From JALZVT01 sp964611345 (GTDB lineage: Bacteria; Pseudomonadota; Gammaproteobacteria; Pseudomonadales; Azotimanducaceae): a stretch of 64,000 nt of DNA. Each line of letters opens with the position of its first letter. The first letter of the stretch is position 1. Below the pieces are notes generated by a model. The model made no database searches and had not been told where the DNA came from. It was given only the letters and a program-made list of their open reading frames with translations. A program made the translations under genes and the position numbers. Below are positions 1 through 8,377 of the stretch, one piece after another. The stretch is taken from assembly GCA_964611345.1 (NCBI GenBank), contig CAZSYU010000003.1:1-64000 (forward strand). Reading direction: 5' to 3'.

Positions 1-226
1 TGGCTGCGCCAATTGTGGACACGTCAACACCATCAAACGCAATGCGACCTGTGGCACAAGGTAACAAGCCAGACAACAGATTTAGCAGTGTTGTCTTACC
101 GGCCCCGGAACTACCCAACAGGGCAAGGCTGCCACCAGACTCAACAGCAAATGCAATCTCTTTTAACGTCGGCACCACGGCACCCGGGTAAGTGAAGGAC
201 AGTCCTTCGACTTCAAGCAGCGCCAC
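1..226 (-). CDS. ABC transporter ATP-binding protein, sugar/glycerol type (partial, C-terminus beyond window)
   Basis: Only the N-terminal ~75 residues are inside the window. Read on the minus strand from GTG at 226, preceded by GAGG, the product begins VALLEVEGLSFTYPG and has the Walker A motif GSSGAGKTTLL, so it is an ABC ATPase energising an inner-membrane importer. It overlaps the end of the preceding ATPase gene by 14 bases, so the two are translationally coupled and probably form a heterodimer. Tandem ATPases of this kind occur in GlpSTPQV-type glycerol importers, where this one would correspond to GlpT. That assignment is inference; no permease or binding protein is visible. Confidence 0.8.
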   Translation of the reverse strand, partial: MALLEVEGLSFTYPGAVVPTLKEIAFAVESGGSLALLGSSGAGKTTLLNLLSGLLPCATGRIAFDGVDVSTIGAA

Positions 227-1292
227 GATTTACCTCGGTCGACTCATCAGCAAGAATAAGTTGGTTACGTGGATCGACAAAAAACTCCAGTGTATTGTCG
301 TCGCGCAAGTGCGGTGTCAAATCGGGCATACCGGCTAGCTTCGCCACCCATACCTCAGAGGTCCTTGCAGGTTTTGAAGTGAGCAATCCCCCTTGGACAA
401 ACGTGTGGCTGCCATTGGTTTCTATGGCATCAACATGCACACGATAACGCAGGGGTGCAGCACAATCCGAAGCGAGCTGTTCGCGCTCGAGCACCAGGTG
501 CTCAGGCCGCACTACTTCGAGGTTAGATCCTTTGTTTGCTTCTGAGTTTGCTTCAGAGCCTGTACTACTACTTACCCAATTAACACCAGGTTCACTGAAC
601 AGATCGGCCGCGGCCAGTGTCGATGGGTTTTGATAAACCGCCAGAGGTTCTCCTGCTTGCAATATCTGCTGTTGGTCAAGCAGCACAACCGAGTCACCTA
701 GGGCAAACGCATCGCGACAGTCAGAACTGGTGAACAGCGCAGTGGTGTTTGTCTCACGCAGTAGTTCACCGAGCTCGCTCGTGAGCCGCTCGCGCAGGCG
801 AAAATCAAGATTTACGAAGGGTTCATCAAGCAACAGAACGCGCGCATCGCTGGCAAGTGCCCGGCCAATAGCAAGGCGTTGTTGTTGTCCACCCGACAAC
901 TCCGTTGGCAAGCGCTCAAGCAACTCTTCGATCTGCAAAGTTTGTGCAATCTGGGCAACACGAGACTGGCGCTGAACCCGCGCCACACCCCTGGCGACAA
1001 GCGGCGACTCAATGTTGCGGCGCACTGTCCACTGCGGATAGTTAACAAACGCCTGAAACACAAAGCCCATGGGTCGGCGACCGGTAGGCACTGCGTTCAA
1101 CGACTCCCCGTCTAGCAGTATGTCCCCCCTGGCAATCGTGGGAAGGCCTGCGAGGAGTCGCAAAAGATTGGTTTTACCCGAATTGTTGCGACCAAGAACC
1201 ACCGCGATTTGCCCTGCAGCAAATTCGAGCTGAACCGGCACGCTCTCTGGCGCTAATCGCAGGTTATTTAGTTGTAACAATGCAAGTGGCAC
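213..1292 (-). CDS. ABC transporter ATP-binding protein, GlpS-like with degenerate H-loop
   Basis: A 359-residue ABC ATPase of the MalK/UgpC size class. Visible in order: Walker A GRNNSGKT (about 35-42), Q-loop region FVFQAFVNYPQWTV, signature LSGGQQQR, Walker B VLLLDEPFVNLD, and a C-terminal TOBE-like regulatory region. The switch histidine expected after Walker B (usually THD) is replaced: the sequence reads ALFTSSDCRDAF. As I recall, GlpS of GlpSTPQV glycerol importers also lacks this histidine and shares the NYP..TV..NI.SPL stretch, so a non-equivalent heterodimer with the next ATPase is likely. Start is GTG at 1292; an AGAGGGG lies rather far upstream, so the start is only fairly certain. 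Substrate unknown. Confidence 0.85.
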   Translation of the reverse strand: MPLALLQLNNLRLAPESVPVQLEFAAGQIAVVLGRNNSGKTNLLRLLAGLPTIARGDILLDGESLNAVPTGRRPMGFVFQAFVNYPQWTVRRNIESPLVARGVARVQRQSRVAQIAQTLQIEELLERLPTELSGGQQQRLAIGRALASDARVLLLDEPFVNLDFRLRERLTSELGELLRETNTTALFTSSDCRDAFALGDSVVLLDQQQILQAGEPLAVYQNPSTLAAADLFSEPGVNWVSSSTGSEANSEANKGSNLEVVRPEHLVLEREQLASDCAAPLRYRVHVDAIETNGSHTFVQGGLLTSKPARTSEVWVAKLAGMPDLTPHLRDDNTLEFFVDPRNQLILADESTEVNRGAA

Positions 1293-1334
1293 AAAACTGC
1301 GCCATCCCCTCTTTCAACCGAGTTGAGCCTAACC

Positions 1335-2996
1335 CTACTCTAGCAGCTGACCGGGCTGCGCGGGTACTGGCTCAACCGGCAGGAGCCGTAATGCTTCTGC
1401 CGCAGCTTGTTCGTAAAACGCGCTGGCTGCCCAACGTTGTGCACCATCCAAAAACCAGCGCGCCCGCGTGTCGCCGGTAAGGCGTAATGACTCACCGACA
1501 AAGTAATTGACTCGTGGCGACCAGGGTACCCGCTGCCACGCTATCTGCAGATAGCCCTGAGCCTCACCAGGCTGACCAAGGTAGAGATGGGCGATTCCGA
1601 GCCGATAAATGGCCTCGTAGTTACTGGCCTTGTGATCGAGTACATCGCGCAAATCAAGCATCGCGCGGCGCCAGGCCTGAGAACATGCCTGGGTCGGAGC
1701 CACTATGCATCCGGTCGTCCGTGTCGCCGCCTGCTCCAGCAATACCGCCGGACTGTCGGGAGCCAGTTTTTGAGCTACCGCCAGTTGCGCCTGGGCCTCA
1801 GCAGTTTTGCCCTGCAAGCGCAGCGCCTTTGAAGCACCTACCCAAGTCCAGGCTTCTGCAGGATGTTCCTTCGCTAATATTTCATACAGTTGCGCCGCTG
1901 CAGGAGGGTTTGCCAACAGCGCGGCCTCTGCCAGGCTGCGCCGCACCTGTGCTGGCGCCAGACGCTCCTGCGCAATGGCAACTTCTGCAGGAGCAATCAG
2001 CACAAAACGCTCCGTAGCCCCCGCAGTCGTATCGTAATGCCGGCGAATAGCGCGCATGGCTGCAGCTAGGTCGACGTCAACACCGGTCGGAAATGAAGGT
2101 GTACCAAGCACGAGCGCCGCTGCAAGCGCGGATCTGTCAAGCTCTGCGCTGGCGTACAGATATCGCACCAGGGCATGGGAAGAATGGTAGAACTGCTCTA
2201 CTGCTGTGCGCGGCATGCCATCGAGGTTACGGCGTTGCACCAGGTCTTCGAGCCGCAACGCCTTATCTGTAATCGACAGGATCTGTCGTCGAACACTGTA
2301 ACGCGGCGACCTGTTGGTCGCATGATAGTCTTGCCCAACCCAATGCCCCAGCTCTACCTGGAGGGATTCAGGTTTACGTGGATCGCGCCGAAATCTTACG
2401 TTCGATAAATAGGAAGCCAGCCCCTCCTCAAACCACAAGGGTAACCCGCCGGGAATATCCCGACGCAGACGATAGTGCACATACTCATGTAACAGGTTTT
2501 CGCGCAAGCCAGTACTTCTGGCTGCGGGACCAACAACCAACGTCGTGTGTGAAAGGGTTGGCAGTGTGAACGCCGAGAAATGTGCGGGCTTAAACAGGCG
2601 CACAAAGTCCCGTCGCTTTGACAGCAGCAGCAAGGTGAGCCCTTCATCGCTTGTCGTATCGAGCTGGCGGTCGCCCAGTTGTGGTGCAATGTCATGCGCT
2701 AATTGCGCAAAGGGTTCAATGTATTGATCAACCAGGACATCAAACCGGGCCAGTTCGTGCAGCAACTCAAGCGCTACCTTGGGGCGCGATTCGGTGAACA
2801 AAATGGCGCCCGAGGCGCTGCTGGCAGGCTCATAGCGTTGCCAGTTTCTGTTTGCGACGTCGGCCGCAACACTCAACGTGACACCACCCACGGAAACGGC
2901 GCTCATAACAACGAACGACAGATTCGCAGCGAGCCATGTTGCTACACTGCACAGAGTATCCAGCATTCGGAGGACAACACCTTGCAGACCCGTCAT
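1335..2996 (-). CDS. Gluzincin-like metallopeptidase (DUF1570-like) with TPR repeats, membrane-anchored or secreted
   Basis: About 553 residues. A hydrophobic N-terminal segment (about 20-47) suggests export or anchoring. A zinc-peptidase core is visible: HEYVH near residues 170-175 and, about 20 residues on, the glutamate helix WFEEGLASYL, the arrangement of DUF1570 and related gluzincins. The C-terminal half is alanine-rich with helical repeats of TPR type. ATG at 2996 is chosen over GTG at 2999 because AGGAG sits 6 bases before the ATG. Its 5' end overlaps the divergent gene at 2982. Substrate and process unknown. Confidence 0.75.
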   Translation of the reverse strand: MTGLQGVVLRMLDTLCSVATWLAANLSFVVMSAVSVGGVTLSVAADVANRNWQRYEPASSASGAILFTESRPKVALELLHELARFDVLVDQYIEPFAQLAHDIAPQLGDRQLDTTSDEGLTLLLLSKRRDFVRLFKPAHFSAFTLPTLSHTTLVVGPAARSTGLRENLLHEYVHYRLRRDIPGGLPLWFEEGLASYLSNVRFRRDPRKPESLQVELGHWVGQDYHATNRSPRYSVRRQILSITDKALRLEDLVQRRNLDGMPRTAVEQFYHSSHALVRYLYASAELDRSALAAALVLGTPSFPTGVDVDLAAAMRAIRRHYDTTAGATERFVLIAPAEVAIAQERLAPAQVRRSLAEAALLANPPAAAQLYEILAKEHPAEAWTWVGASKALRLQGKTAEAQAQLAVAQKLAPDSPAVLLEQAATRTTGCIVAPTQACSQAWRRAMLDLRDVLDHKASNYEAIYRLGIAHLYLGQPGEAQGYLQIAWQRVPWSPRVNYFVGESLRLTGDTRARWFLDGAQRWAASAFYEQAAAEALRLLPVEPVPAQPGQLLE

Positions 2997-3569
2997 CACA
3001 AACTCCTGATCGTCCAGCTGTGCTGGATCGCTTTGTTACACGCGCCTTTTGGTCTGACACAGGGCGCAGACGAGGTGCCTGTCACCCCCGAGCCCAAAAG
3101 CCCGTTGACTAAAATCCAGCTACCGAAAAAACTCTTGTGCCAGGCGGATCAAACCGCGGGTTTGCATGACTACGTGGGGCCACCGCAAGAATATGAAGCG
3201 TCGACGTTTTTCGAGTCCAAATTTCAGTTACGCATTAATAATGTACTTACCAAACACCTGACAACCGCAGCCGAATCCGACTTGTATCTCACAATGTTTC
3301 CGCGCAACGACACACCGGTGGAACTCAGTTGCCGACAGGTTCAGGGACAGAATCGGCAGCTCGGCTACAGCTGCACCAACACCCCGCCATCAGAAATATT
3401 GCTGATTAGCCCATCCACCCTGCGCTTTACCAGAGCCTCCATCGGCGGCTGGACGTTTTCTACGCCGGCCGAAAGTGGGGCAACTCTGTCGCAATCAGAA
3501 CCACCAGAAGAATCCATCGGGAGCGACGAATCACTGTTTGTTGAGTACGGCACCTGCAGTAAGCCCTGA
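2982..3569 (+). CDS. Hypothetical secreted protein
   Basis: I do not recognise this 195-residue protein. The frame opens farther upstream, but TTG at 2982 follows GGAGG (2969-2973) by 8 bases and begins a typical signal peptide (basic LQTRHHK, then a hydrophobic run ending near LTQGADE). Four cysteines could form disulfides in the periplasm (LLCQAD, ELSCRQ, GYSCTN, YGTCSKP). Its 5' end overlaps the divergent peptidase-like gene by about 15 bases and its 3' end overlaps the convergent gene at 3531-3839 by 39 bases. Confidence 0.6.
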   Translation: MQTRHHKLLIVQLCWIALLHAPFGLTQGADEVPVTPEPKSPLTKIQLPKKLLCQADQTAGLHDYVGPPQEYEASTFFESKFQLRINNVLTKHLTTAAESDLYLTMFPRNDTPVELSCRQVQGQNRQLGYSCTNTPPSEILLISPSTLRFTRASIGGWTFSTPAESGATLSQSEPPEESIGSDESLFVEYGTCSKP

Positions 3570-3839
3570 GTCCTCAATAACGCTGGGCTCAGCAGGTTGT
3601 GCTTGCGCATTATCAAACGCCTCGAGTTCGGCTAATAGCTCGGCAACCTTTGCACTTGCTGCTGGAGCGTTCTCGTCAATCGATTTTTCGGCGGTCACAT
3701 TCACTTGTTCCATCGACTTAATGCGTGCCTTAACTTCCAGGCTTGCCGCCTGAACCTGGCTGGTTTCATCCGCCTGCGCAGACGCCGCAGCGAACAGCGC
3801 CAACGCGCTAACCCCAAGACTTCGTTTCAAAATGCTCAT
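3531..3839 (-). CDS. Small hypothetical periplasmic protein
   Basis: A 102-residue protein with a clear Sec signal peptide (MSILKRSLGVSALALFAAASAQA, cleavage likely before DETSQ) and an AGGAG six bases before the ATG. The mature part is about 80 residues, acidic, alanine/glutamate-rich and probably helical. No family recognised. The 3' end overlaps the convergent hypothetical gene. Upstream lies the 13-bp tandem repeat and an assembly gap, so its promoter may be affected by missing sequence. Confidence 0.6.
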   Translation of the reverse strand: MSILKRSLGVSALALFAAASAQADETSQVQAASLEVKARIKSMEQVNVTAEKSIDENAPAASAKVAELLAELEAFDNAQAQPAEPSVIEDSGLTAGAVLNKQ

Positions 3840-3859
3840 CGGTTTCTCCTGTGTTCACA

Positions 3860-3897
3860 CTATTCCACCTAGCTATTCCACCTAGCTATTCCACCTA
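3860..3897. repeat. 13-bp tandem repeat (left side of gap)
   Basis: Two full copies of ctattccacctag (3860-3872, 3873-3885) and a third that loses its final base (3886-3897). It stands just upstream of the small periplasmic protein gene and runs into an assembly gap. The copy number in the genome is not determined by this assembly. Confidence 0.85.
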
Positions 3898-3927
3898 ATG
3901 GGGGCCTGTGTTTGCACCCGTGGTGAT

Positions 3928-4027
3928 NNNNNNNNNNNNNNNNNNNNNNNNNNNNNNNNNNNNNNNNNNNNNNNNNNNNNNNNNNNNNNNNNNNNNNNNN
4001 NNNNNNNNNNNNNNNNNNNNNNNNNNN
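3928..4027. other. Assembly gap (100 N) flanked by an identical 55-mer
   Basis: Exactly 100 N. Bases 3873-3927 and 4028-4082 are identical 55-mers. This is what appears when two contigs overlapping by one k-mer are scaffolded without being merged, so little or no real sequence may be missing. The 13-bp repeat in the 55-mer explains the contig break. Confidence 0.85.
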
Positions 4028-4052
4028 CTATTCCACCTAGCTATTCCACCTA
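4028..4052. repeat. 13-bp tandem repeat (right side of gap, probable duplicate of left copy)
   Basis: One full copy and one copy lacking its last base of the same 13-bp unit as at 3860-3897. It is part of the duplicated 55-mer, so it is probably the same physical sequence represented twice. Confidence 0.75.
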
Positions 4053-4082
4053 ATGGGGGCCTGTGTTTGCACCCGTGGTGAT

Positions 4083-4937
4083 TCAATTTACAGTGTTTTT
4101 TACATTGTGTTCGGTTTTCGCCGCACGCAGCGCATGCCATTCCGGTCGTTCTCGATAATCCCAAACCGCCGCCTCGTTCAGCGCGTACACATAGCGATAG
4201 CCACGGTGGGAGCGTTTCTTGATGCCGTTATCTGAATCCAACAACCAAACCTCGTCATTGGGCCAGCGATAGGCCAGAATCGCATGATAACTGCGTTCGC
4301 GGCGTTCCCATACCACCACCACCCGCAAGTCCTCTGCACCTAGCCCCAGAGCGCGTAATAAAAAGTACTTGGCAGCCGCAAAATCTTCGCAGTCGCCACC
4401 GCGATCCATAAACTCAAACAAGGTCGACCAGTGTGAGCGGGCGTTGAGGTCTACGTCGCCGACCCACTGCTGGTCCTGATCTGCGGTGGCTGCTGGGCTC
4501 GCTTCTGAAGCCGCTTGTTGGACACGAGCGGCGTTGTTGCCGCGTCGATCCGCCTTGTATTTACGCCTGTTCATGTAGCGGTTGACCAGTTGGAGCTTGT
4601 CCCGAGTGTCAAGATCACTCGCTTTCAACACCAGAGTCCGCAACGATCGGTAGCGCCGCGGACAGAGCTCGGCGTCCTCCAAACAGGCATCAAACTCCTG
4701 CCACTGTGCCGCATTGCGCTGCAGTGTGAGCCACCAGGGCGGGAACACTCGGGCGTCGCCCAATTGCAAACCGGTATCAAACTGATACAGGTTGGCCCGC
4801 CCCACACCCGGTTCACCAGCGGCTGCCAGCGCACTATTGGGAGCGGCAAGCAGACCCGTGGACAGAGCCAAAACCAGCCACCAGCCACGCAAGCTATGAC
4901 CGATAACCCGGTAACAACCGCTTCTACACCAAAGCAT
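4083..4937 (-). CDS. Transglutaminase-like cysteine peptidase (LapG/BTLCP type, peptidase C93)
   Basis: 284 residues with an N-terminal hydrophobic export segment (about 18-40, ending near ALAAAGE), so periplasmic. The C93 catalytic set is visible: GGDCEDFAAAKYF with Cys183, SYHAIL with His218 and WLLDSD with Asp234. The upstream VNRYMNRRKY block is also typical. LapG-family proteases cleave large surface adhesins under control of the c-di-GMP receptor LapD. No lapD or RTX adhesin is seen here, so the target is unknown. The basic N-terminus before the signal peptide is long, and a start at a later codon is possible. Its end abuts the assembly overlap. Confidence 0.8.
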   Translation of the reverse strand: MLWCRSGCYRVIGHSLRGWWLVLALSTGLLAAPNSALAAAGEPGVGRANLYQFDTGLQLGDARVFPPWWLTLQRNAAQWQEFDACLEDAELCPRRYRSLRTLVLKASDLDTRDKLQLVNRYMNRRKYKADRRGNNAARVQQAASEASPAATADQDQQWVGDVDLNARSHWSTLFEFMDRGGDCEDFAAAKYFLLRALGLGAEDLRVVVVWERRERSYHAILAYRWPNDEVWLLDSDNGIKKRSHRGYRYVYALNEAAVWDYRERPEWHALRAAKTEHNVKNTVN

Positions 4938-5142
4938 CCTAAACTCTGCTCACCGCCAATCTCCTTGCCAAAGACTACGGTAGCCCATTCCGGACACCGT
5001 CAACAGTCCAAGCCCCAAAGTTAACCACCCTGGGCGGTGCTCTGCGCCCACAGCCGGCACAGGCCCACAGTGCATTCTCCCACAATCTGCACACAATCCG
5101 CGTCGCAACCGTGCTAAGGTACGCCCTCCAGAAATCTCTCTC

Positions 5143-5167
5143 GCTGAATTTTTCCTTATAATTCAGC
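5143..5167 (+). promoter_or_regulatory. Candidate promoter/operator of fusA2
   Basis: A perfect TATAAT lies at 5157-5162, within an inverted repeat with 7-base arms GCTGAAT (5143-5149) and ATTCAGC (5161-5167). No good -35 hexamer is seen 16-18 bases upstream, so an activator or alternative recognition may be needed. The start codon is about 55 bases downstream. Apart from this I see nothing in the 282-base interval 4938-5219. Confidence 0.4.
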
Positions 5168-5219
5168 AACTTACGATTAAATCAAGCTAATTTTAACCTA
5201 ACAGCAGAAGTCCAAGCTC

Positions 5220-7307
5220 ATGACAGACCTGAACCTGTACCGAAACATCGGCATTTTCGCCCACGTAGACGCCGGCAAGACCACCACCACTGAGCGAATT
5301 CTGAAATTGACAGGCAAGATCCACAAGATCGGTGAGGTGCATGACGGCGCCGCTACCACCGACTTTATGGAGCAGGAACAAGAGCGCGGCATCACCATTC
5401 AGTCTGCGGCCACCAGCTGCGAATGGGACGGCCATCGCCTCAACATTATCGACACACCCGGACACGTTGATTTCACCATCGAAGTGTATCGCTCGCTGAA
5501 AGTTCTCGACGGCGGCGTTGGCGTGTTCTGTGGTTCTGGTGGTGTTGAGCCCCAGTCCGAGACCAACTGGCGCTACGCCAACGAATCCGAAGTCGCACGC
5601 ATCATTTTTGTGAACAAGCTGGACCGCCTCGGCGCCGACTTCTACCGCGTGGTTGAGCAGGTTAAAAAGGTGCTGGGCGCTAATCCGCTGGTGATGACCC
5701 TGCCAATCGGCGAAGAAGACGGCTTCTGCGGCGTGGTTGATCTGCTGGAGATGAAAGCCTACGTGTGGGACGACACCGGCAACCCGGAAGCCTTCGAAGT
5801 CAGCGATGTGCCCGCAGAACTTGCGGACAAGGCCGCTGAGTTTCGCGAGCAGATGGTAGAAACCGCGCTCGAACAGGACGACGACCTGATGGAAGCCTAC
5901 CTCGAAGGTACCGAGCCTTCTATCGCTGACCTGAAGAAGTGCATTCGCAAGGGCACCATCGCCCTCGACTTCTTCCCCACCTACTGTGGTTCAGCGTTCA
6001 AAAACAAAGGCATTCAAAACGTACTGAATGCGGTTGTGGACTTCCTGCCCAATCCAACCGAGGTGAAGCCGCAACCCGAAGTTGATCTCGAAGGTAATGA
6101 AACTGGCGAGTTCGCCGAGGTCTCTCCCGATAGACCATTCCGTGCACTCGCGTTCAAAATTATGGACGACCGCTACGGCGCGCTGACCTTCACCCGGGTG
6201 TACTCCGGCAAGATCAGCAAAGGCGATACTGTACTCAACACGGCAACGGGCAAAACCGAGCGCATTGGTCGCATCATCGAAATGCACGCTGACGATCGCA
6301 ACGAGCTCGACTCGGCAACCGCCGGCGACATCATTGCGCTGCTGGGCATGAAGAACACCCAGACCGGCCATACCCTGTGCGACCCGAACAACCCGGCCAC
6401 GCTTGAACCCATGGTGTTCCCCGATCCTGTGATCTCGATCGCCATCTCGCCCAAAGACAAGGCAGGTGCCGAGAAGATGGCCATGGCTATCAACAAGATG
6501 ATTCAGGAAGACCCTTCATTCCGCGTTGAAACCGACGAGGAGTCCGGCGAGACCATCATCAAGGGCATGGGCGAACTGCACCTCGACATCAAGGTCGACA
6601 TTCTGAAGCGTACCCACGGCGTTGAAGTGAACGTGGGTAAACCGCAAGTGGCCTACCGCGAGACCATCACGCAAACCATCGACGACAGCTACACGCACAA
6701 GAAACAAACCGGTGGCTCAGGCCAGTTCGCGAAAATCGATTACCTGATCGAACCTGGCGAACAGAACAGCGGCTACGAGTTTGAGTCGAAGGTAACGGGC
6801 GGTAACGTACCGCGCGAATTCTGGCCCGCCGTTGATAAGGGGTTCCGCAATTGCATGCTCGAAGGTGTGCTGGCTGGCTTCCCGCTACTCGACGTTAAAG
6901 TGACACTGCTTGACGGTGGCTTCCACCCGGTAGATTCGTCAGCGGTTGCCTATGAGCTGGCCGCCCGCGCGGCCTATCGCCAGAGTATTCCAAAAGCAGG
7001 CCCGCAGCTGCTTGAACCGATCATGAAGGTCGACGTGTTTACCCCAGAGGATCACGTCGGTGATGTTATTGGTGACCTCAACCGGCGCCGCGGCATGATC
7101 AAGAATCAGGAAGCGGGCACCACAGGCGTGCGCGTGAAGGCAGATGCTCCGCTGTCAGAAATGTTTGGCTACATCGGCGACCTGCGCACCATGACCTCCG
7201 GGCGTGGCCAGTTCTCGATGGAGTTCTCACACTACGCGGCCTGTCCCGCCAACATCGCCGAACTGGTCATCCAGGAAACCAAAGAACGGAAAGCTGCCAA
7301 GAGCTAA
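5220..7307 (+). CDS. fusA2: Elongation factor G, second paralogue (FusA2 type)
   Basis: 695-residue translational GTPase that catalyses ribosomal translocation or, in some paralogues, ribosome recycling. GTP-binding motifs are clear: P-loop AHVDAGKT (14-21), switch II DTPGHVDF and NKLD. The length covers all five EF-G domains, and the C-terminal region (SEMFGYIGDLRTMTSGRGQF) is intact. It stands alone, not next to rpsL/rpsG/tuf, and resembles the second EF-G of Pseudomonas-like bacteria, hence FusA2 rather than the str-operon copy. The stop codon lies in a 7-bp repeat (aagagct, three copies). Confidence 0.9.
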   Translation: MTDLNLYRNIGIFAHVDAGKTTTTERILKLTGKIHKIGEVHDGAATTDFMEQEQERGITIQSAATSCEWDGHRLNIIDTPGHVDFTIEVYRSLKVLDGGVGVFCGSGGVEPQSETNWRYANESEVARIIFVNKLDRLGADFYRVVEQVKKVLGANPLVMTLPIGEEDGFCGVVDLLEMKAYVWDDTGNPEAFEVSDVPAELADKAAEFREQMVETALEQDDDLMEAYLEGTEPSIADLKKCIRKGTIALDFFPTYCGSAFKNKGIQNVLNAVVDFLPNPTEVKPQPEVDLEGNETGEFAEVSPDRPFRALAFKIMDDRYGALTFTRVYSGKISKGDTVLNTATGKTERIGRIIEMHADDRNELDSATAGDIIALLGMKNTQTGHTLCDPNNPATLEPMVFPDPVISIAISPKDKAGAEKMAMAINKMIQEDPSFRVETDEESGETIIKGMGELHLDIKVDILKRTHGVEVNVGKPQVAYRETITQTIDDSYTHKKQTGGSGQFAKIDYLIEPGEQNSGYEFESKVTGGNVPREFWPAVDKGFRNCMLEGVLAGFPLLDVKVTLLDGGFHPVDSSAVAYELAARAAYRQSIPKAGPQLLEPIMKVDVFTPEDHVGDVIGDLNRRRGMIKNQEAGTTGVRVKADAPLSEMFGYIGDLRTMTSGRGQFSMEFSHYAACPANIAELVIQETKERKAAKS

Positions 7308-7322
7308 GAGCTAAGAGCTAGC
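7302..7322 (+). repeat. 7-bp tandem repeat at the fusA2 stop codon
   Basis: Three near-perfect copies of agagcta in series span the fusA2 stop and the short leader of the next gene. Copy-number change here would alter the spacing to the phosphoesterase start but not the fusA2 protein. Confidence 0.6.
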
Positions 7323-7324
7323 TC

Positions 7325-7924
7325 ATGGCGGTACGCATCGGTCTGATCTCGGACACGCACATTCCCGAAGCCCGGGACAGTTTGTGGCCGCAGATCGGTG
7401 CTGCGTTTAACGGCGTGGACATGATCTTCCACGCCGGCGACATCCACGACCTGTGGGTGCTCGACGAGCTCGAAAAAATTGCCCCGGTGTACGCCGCTCG
7501 TGGCAACGGCGAAGATGGCAGCGGCGGTCGCCCCGTACAGCCCGAAGACAAGCGCGTGCAATACGCCTGGTCGCTCGACATAGAGGGTCTAACAGTTGGC
7601 TTGACCCATTATGTGCCCGTACCCGAGCGACCCCCCAACTTCACCCTCGCACGCTGGATCGAACGCTTCTTTCCAGATAAACGACCTGATGTGATTGTGT
7701 CTGGCGACACCCATCAGGAACGCATCATGACCATTGACGGCGTGTACTGTATTAACCCCGGCTCAGCACTGTACCCGCACAACTACGATACCCAATACGG
7801 CACCATTGGCTTTCTCGACATCGACAACGGCAACGCTGAAGGGTCTGTGTTTTTACTGGTGGAAGACGGCATTGTGCCTTTCGACTGGGATAAGCCACCC
7901 AAGTGGCAGATCCGGCGCAGCTAG
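7325..7924 (+). CDS. Metallophosphoesterase, YfcE/MJ0936-like
   Basis: 199 residues of the calcineurin-like phosphoesterase fold. Metal-binding motifs in order: LISDTH (DxH), FHAGD (GD), RGNGED (GN-type), VSGDTHQER and NPGSALYPH. The usual GHTH is GDTH here, so the metal site may differ slightly. YfcE-type enzymes are cytoplasmic phosphodiesterases of uncertain physiological substrate. It follows fusA2 by 17 bases and is probably cotranscribed. Its stop shares the CTAG at 7921-7924 with the convergent DUF952 gene. Confidence 0.8.
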   Translation: MAVRIGLISDTHIPEARDSLWPQIGAAFNGVDMIFHAGDIHDLWVLDELEKIAPVYAARGNGEDGSGGRPVQPEDKRVQYAWSLDIEGLTVGLTHYVPVPERPPNFTLARWIERFFPDKRPDVIVSGDTHQERIMTIDGVYCINPGSALYPHNYDTQYGTIGFLDIDNGNAEGSVFLLVEDGIVPFDWDKPPKWQIRRS

Positions 7925-8340
7925 GTCACCCCAACAGCGCGCAAAAACTCACCGTTTGAGTTGCGCTCGACGGCATGTGCTTCCAATACCGCATTGGGAT
8001 GGATACCGCCTTGTAAATGCGGAAACAGCTCTGTGTTATCCGGATCAAAATCGGCGGGCTTGTCGCCCACTGGGGCCGTGCCTTCAAAGACCACCTCTAC
8101 CCCTGTTGCTGCGAGACTCTCGAGCGTCATGCGCAAGCACAACCAGTCCCCAGGAACGTCTTGATAAAAGTGGTTGGCTACCACCAATAATTTGTTGGGG
8201 TTCGCAGTGCCGTGGGTGAAACCGTCCTGGTCATAGGTGGGGGGAAAATAGACGCTGGAGCTGGCGACTGCCTTGGTCCACAGATCGGTTTGCACCAGGT
8301 GAAACAGGAATTCGTGGGCAGTGTGTGCGTCGTTAGACAA
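7921..8340 (-). CDS. DUF952 family protein
   Basis: 139-residue cytoplasmic protein. It has the DUF952 landmarks: an N-terminal W-containing segment, DGFTHGTA (the family has DGFIHxS), and LFPHLQGGIHPNAV near the C-terminus. Members are small standalone proteins of unknown function, related by fold to ADP-ribosyl-transferase-like domains; no catalytic role is claimed. The stop overlaps that of the phosphoesterase gene. The upstream NYN gene (8378-8851) lies 37 bases away on the same strand, so the two may be cotranscribed. Confidence 0.75.
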   Translation of the reverse strand: MSNDAHTAHEFLFHLVQTDLWTKAVASSSVYFPPTYDQDGFTHGTANPNKLLVVANHFYQDVPGDWLCLRMTLESLAATGVEVVFEGTAPVGDKPADFDPDNTELFPHLQGGIHPNAVLEAHAVERNSNGEFLRAVGVT

Positions 8341-8377
8341 GGGCGGTTATCCGATGTTCACAGGCGCCCACTATACG

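Noticed and set aside
2703..2981. Upstream extension of the plus-strand secreted-protein frame to 2703
   Set aside because: It is antisense to the peptidase-like gene, has no signal-like features, and TTG 2982 has a good GGAGG and begins the signal peptide.
3895..4164. Minus-strand frame of 89 codons through the gap
   Set aside because: It uses N codons and the duplicated overlap; there is no support for a gene.
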